From Pseudomonadota bacterium (GTDB lineage: Bacteria > Pseudomonadota > Alphaproteobacteria > Rhodospirillales > Magnetospirillaceae), in NCBI GenBank assembly GCA_021793155.1, contig JAJYTF010000018.1, positions 1 through 64,000 of the forward strand: 64,000 nt of DNA. Direction: 5' to 3'. Positions 63,697-64,000 of this stretch are shown here, piece after piece. Each line of letters opens with the position of its first letter. The stretch's first letter is position 1. Below the pieces are notes generated by a model. That model saw nothing but the letters and a program-made list of their open reading frames with translations, did no database searches and was not told the origin of the DNA. Both the position numbers and the translations under genes were made by a program.

Positions 63697-64000
63697 ATGC
63701 GGGATGGGGATGTGGTCGGCCTGGCCGAACTCCTGTGCGCCCGTCTTTGTCATGACTTGGCCGGCGCCATCGGAGCCGTCGGGACCGGTGCCGAGTTGCT
63801 GGCCGACGACGGGATGGACGGCGCATCGGCGGCCGAGGCGCTGGCCCTGCTGGCATCGAGTGCGGCTGCCGCCACCAATCGGTTGCGCTTCCTGCGCCTG
63901 GCCCTGGGCAGCGGCGGGGCGCCCGTCGCCGAGACGCAACTGCTCGACTTGTCGAGGGCCTTTCTTGCCGGGGCGGGAGGCGCCGGCCTGACCGTGCGTC
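63697..64000 (+). CDS. chpT: ChpT-like histidine phosphotransferase, partial at window end
   Basis: The first 101 residues of a protein running off the window: MRDGDVVGLAELLCARLCHD, then LAGAIGAVGTGAELL. This is the opening of ChpT-type phosphotransferases, with the phosphorylated His in CARLCHDL. In alphaproteobacteria ChpT passes phosphate from CckA to CtrA and CpdR. GAGGAGG lies six bases before this ATG; an in-frame ATG at 63691 is too close to it. Confidence 0.82.
   Translation, partial: MRDGDVVGLAELLCARLCHDLAGAIGAVGTGAELLADDGMDGASAAEALALLASSAAAATNRLRFLRLALGSGGAPVAETQLLDLSRAFLAGAGGAGLTVR

Noticed and set aside
1-64000. CRISPR arrays
   Set aside because: No regularly spaced direct repeats and no cas genes were seen.

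Overview
The window is high-GC DNA from an alphaproteobacterium. The right-hand third carries a chromosomal core gene set that fits Rhodospirillales, perhaps a Magnetospirillum-like genus: dsbB-coq7, gluQRS, xerD, aroK-aroB-corC, bolA-dnaJ-cobS-cobT, accA, pyrD, nadK, moaA and a chpT-like gene. The genus is an inference from gene content and order, because no rRNA or species marker is present.

Layout. (1) 1-3.3 kb: a palindromic repeat, a small coiled-coil gene and an EF-G paralogue outside a str operon. (2) 3.4-13.8 kb: a toxin-antitoxin-rich accessory stretch. It holds a decayed HTH/PIN pair, an AbiEii-type nucleotidyltransferase with an unknown partner, a broken HTH gene next to an IS3 remnant, HipBA, integrase fragments, MntA/HepT, a three-gene operon of unknown function, RES/Xre, and the intact copy of the broken HTH gene. 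(3) 14.0-41.25 kb: a defence island. Its outer ends are an intact tRNA-Leu(CAA) gene (41249-41334) and a 3' tRNA-Leu fragment with the same downstream flank (13980-14048). A second tRNA fragment at 17812-17870 divides it. The small cell contains HigBA and a TOTE-type primase-helicase-nuclease. The large cell contains DruH-DruE (Druantia III-like) with a cytosine methylase and Vsr, a HipA-HipB pair, two tyrosine recombinases, IS1595-like and ISL3-like transposases, and a Gabija-like GajA-GajB pair next to the tRNA. (4) 41.3-64 kb: core genome.

How the genes work together. The island pairs ATP-driven DNA-targeting systems (primase-helicase, DruE, GajAB) with a methylase/repair pair and several addiction modules, a common arrangement in mobile defence islands. 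Many pairs overlap by 4-8 bases (hipBA, mntA-hepT, xre-res, druH-druE, gajA-gajB, the ISL3 transposase and its HTH partner), which suggests translational coupling. Inverted repeats in front of hipBA, hipA-hipB, xre-res and higBA are candidate autoregulatory operators.

The most noteworthy items are the methylase/Vsr-linked Druantia-like operon, the TOTE cassette bounded by 59-bp identical tRNA fragments whose sequence differs from the resident tRNA by partly compensatory changes, the uncharacterised operon at 9.1-11.7 kb, and the AbiEii pair with an unknown partner. All functions are read from sequence motifs and remembered family features; no search was run.
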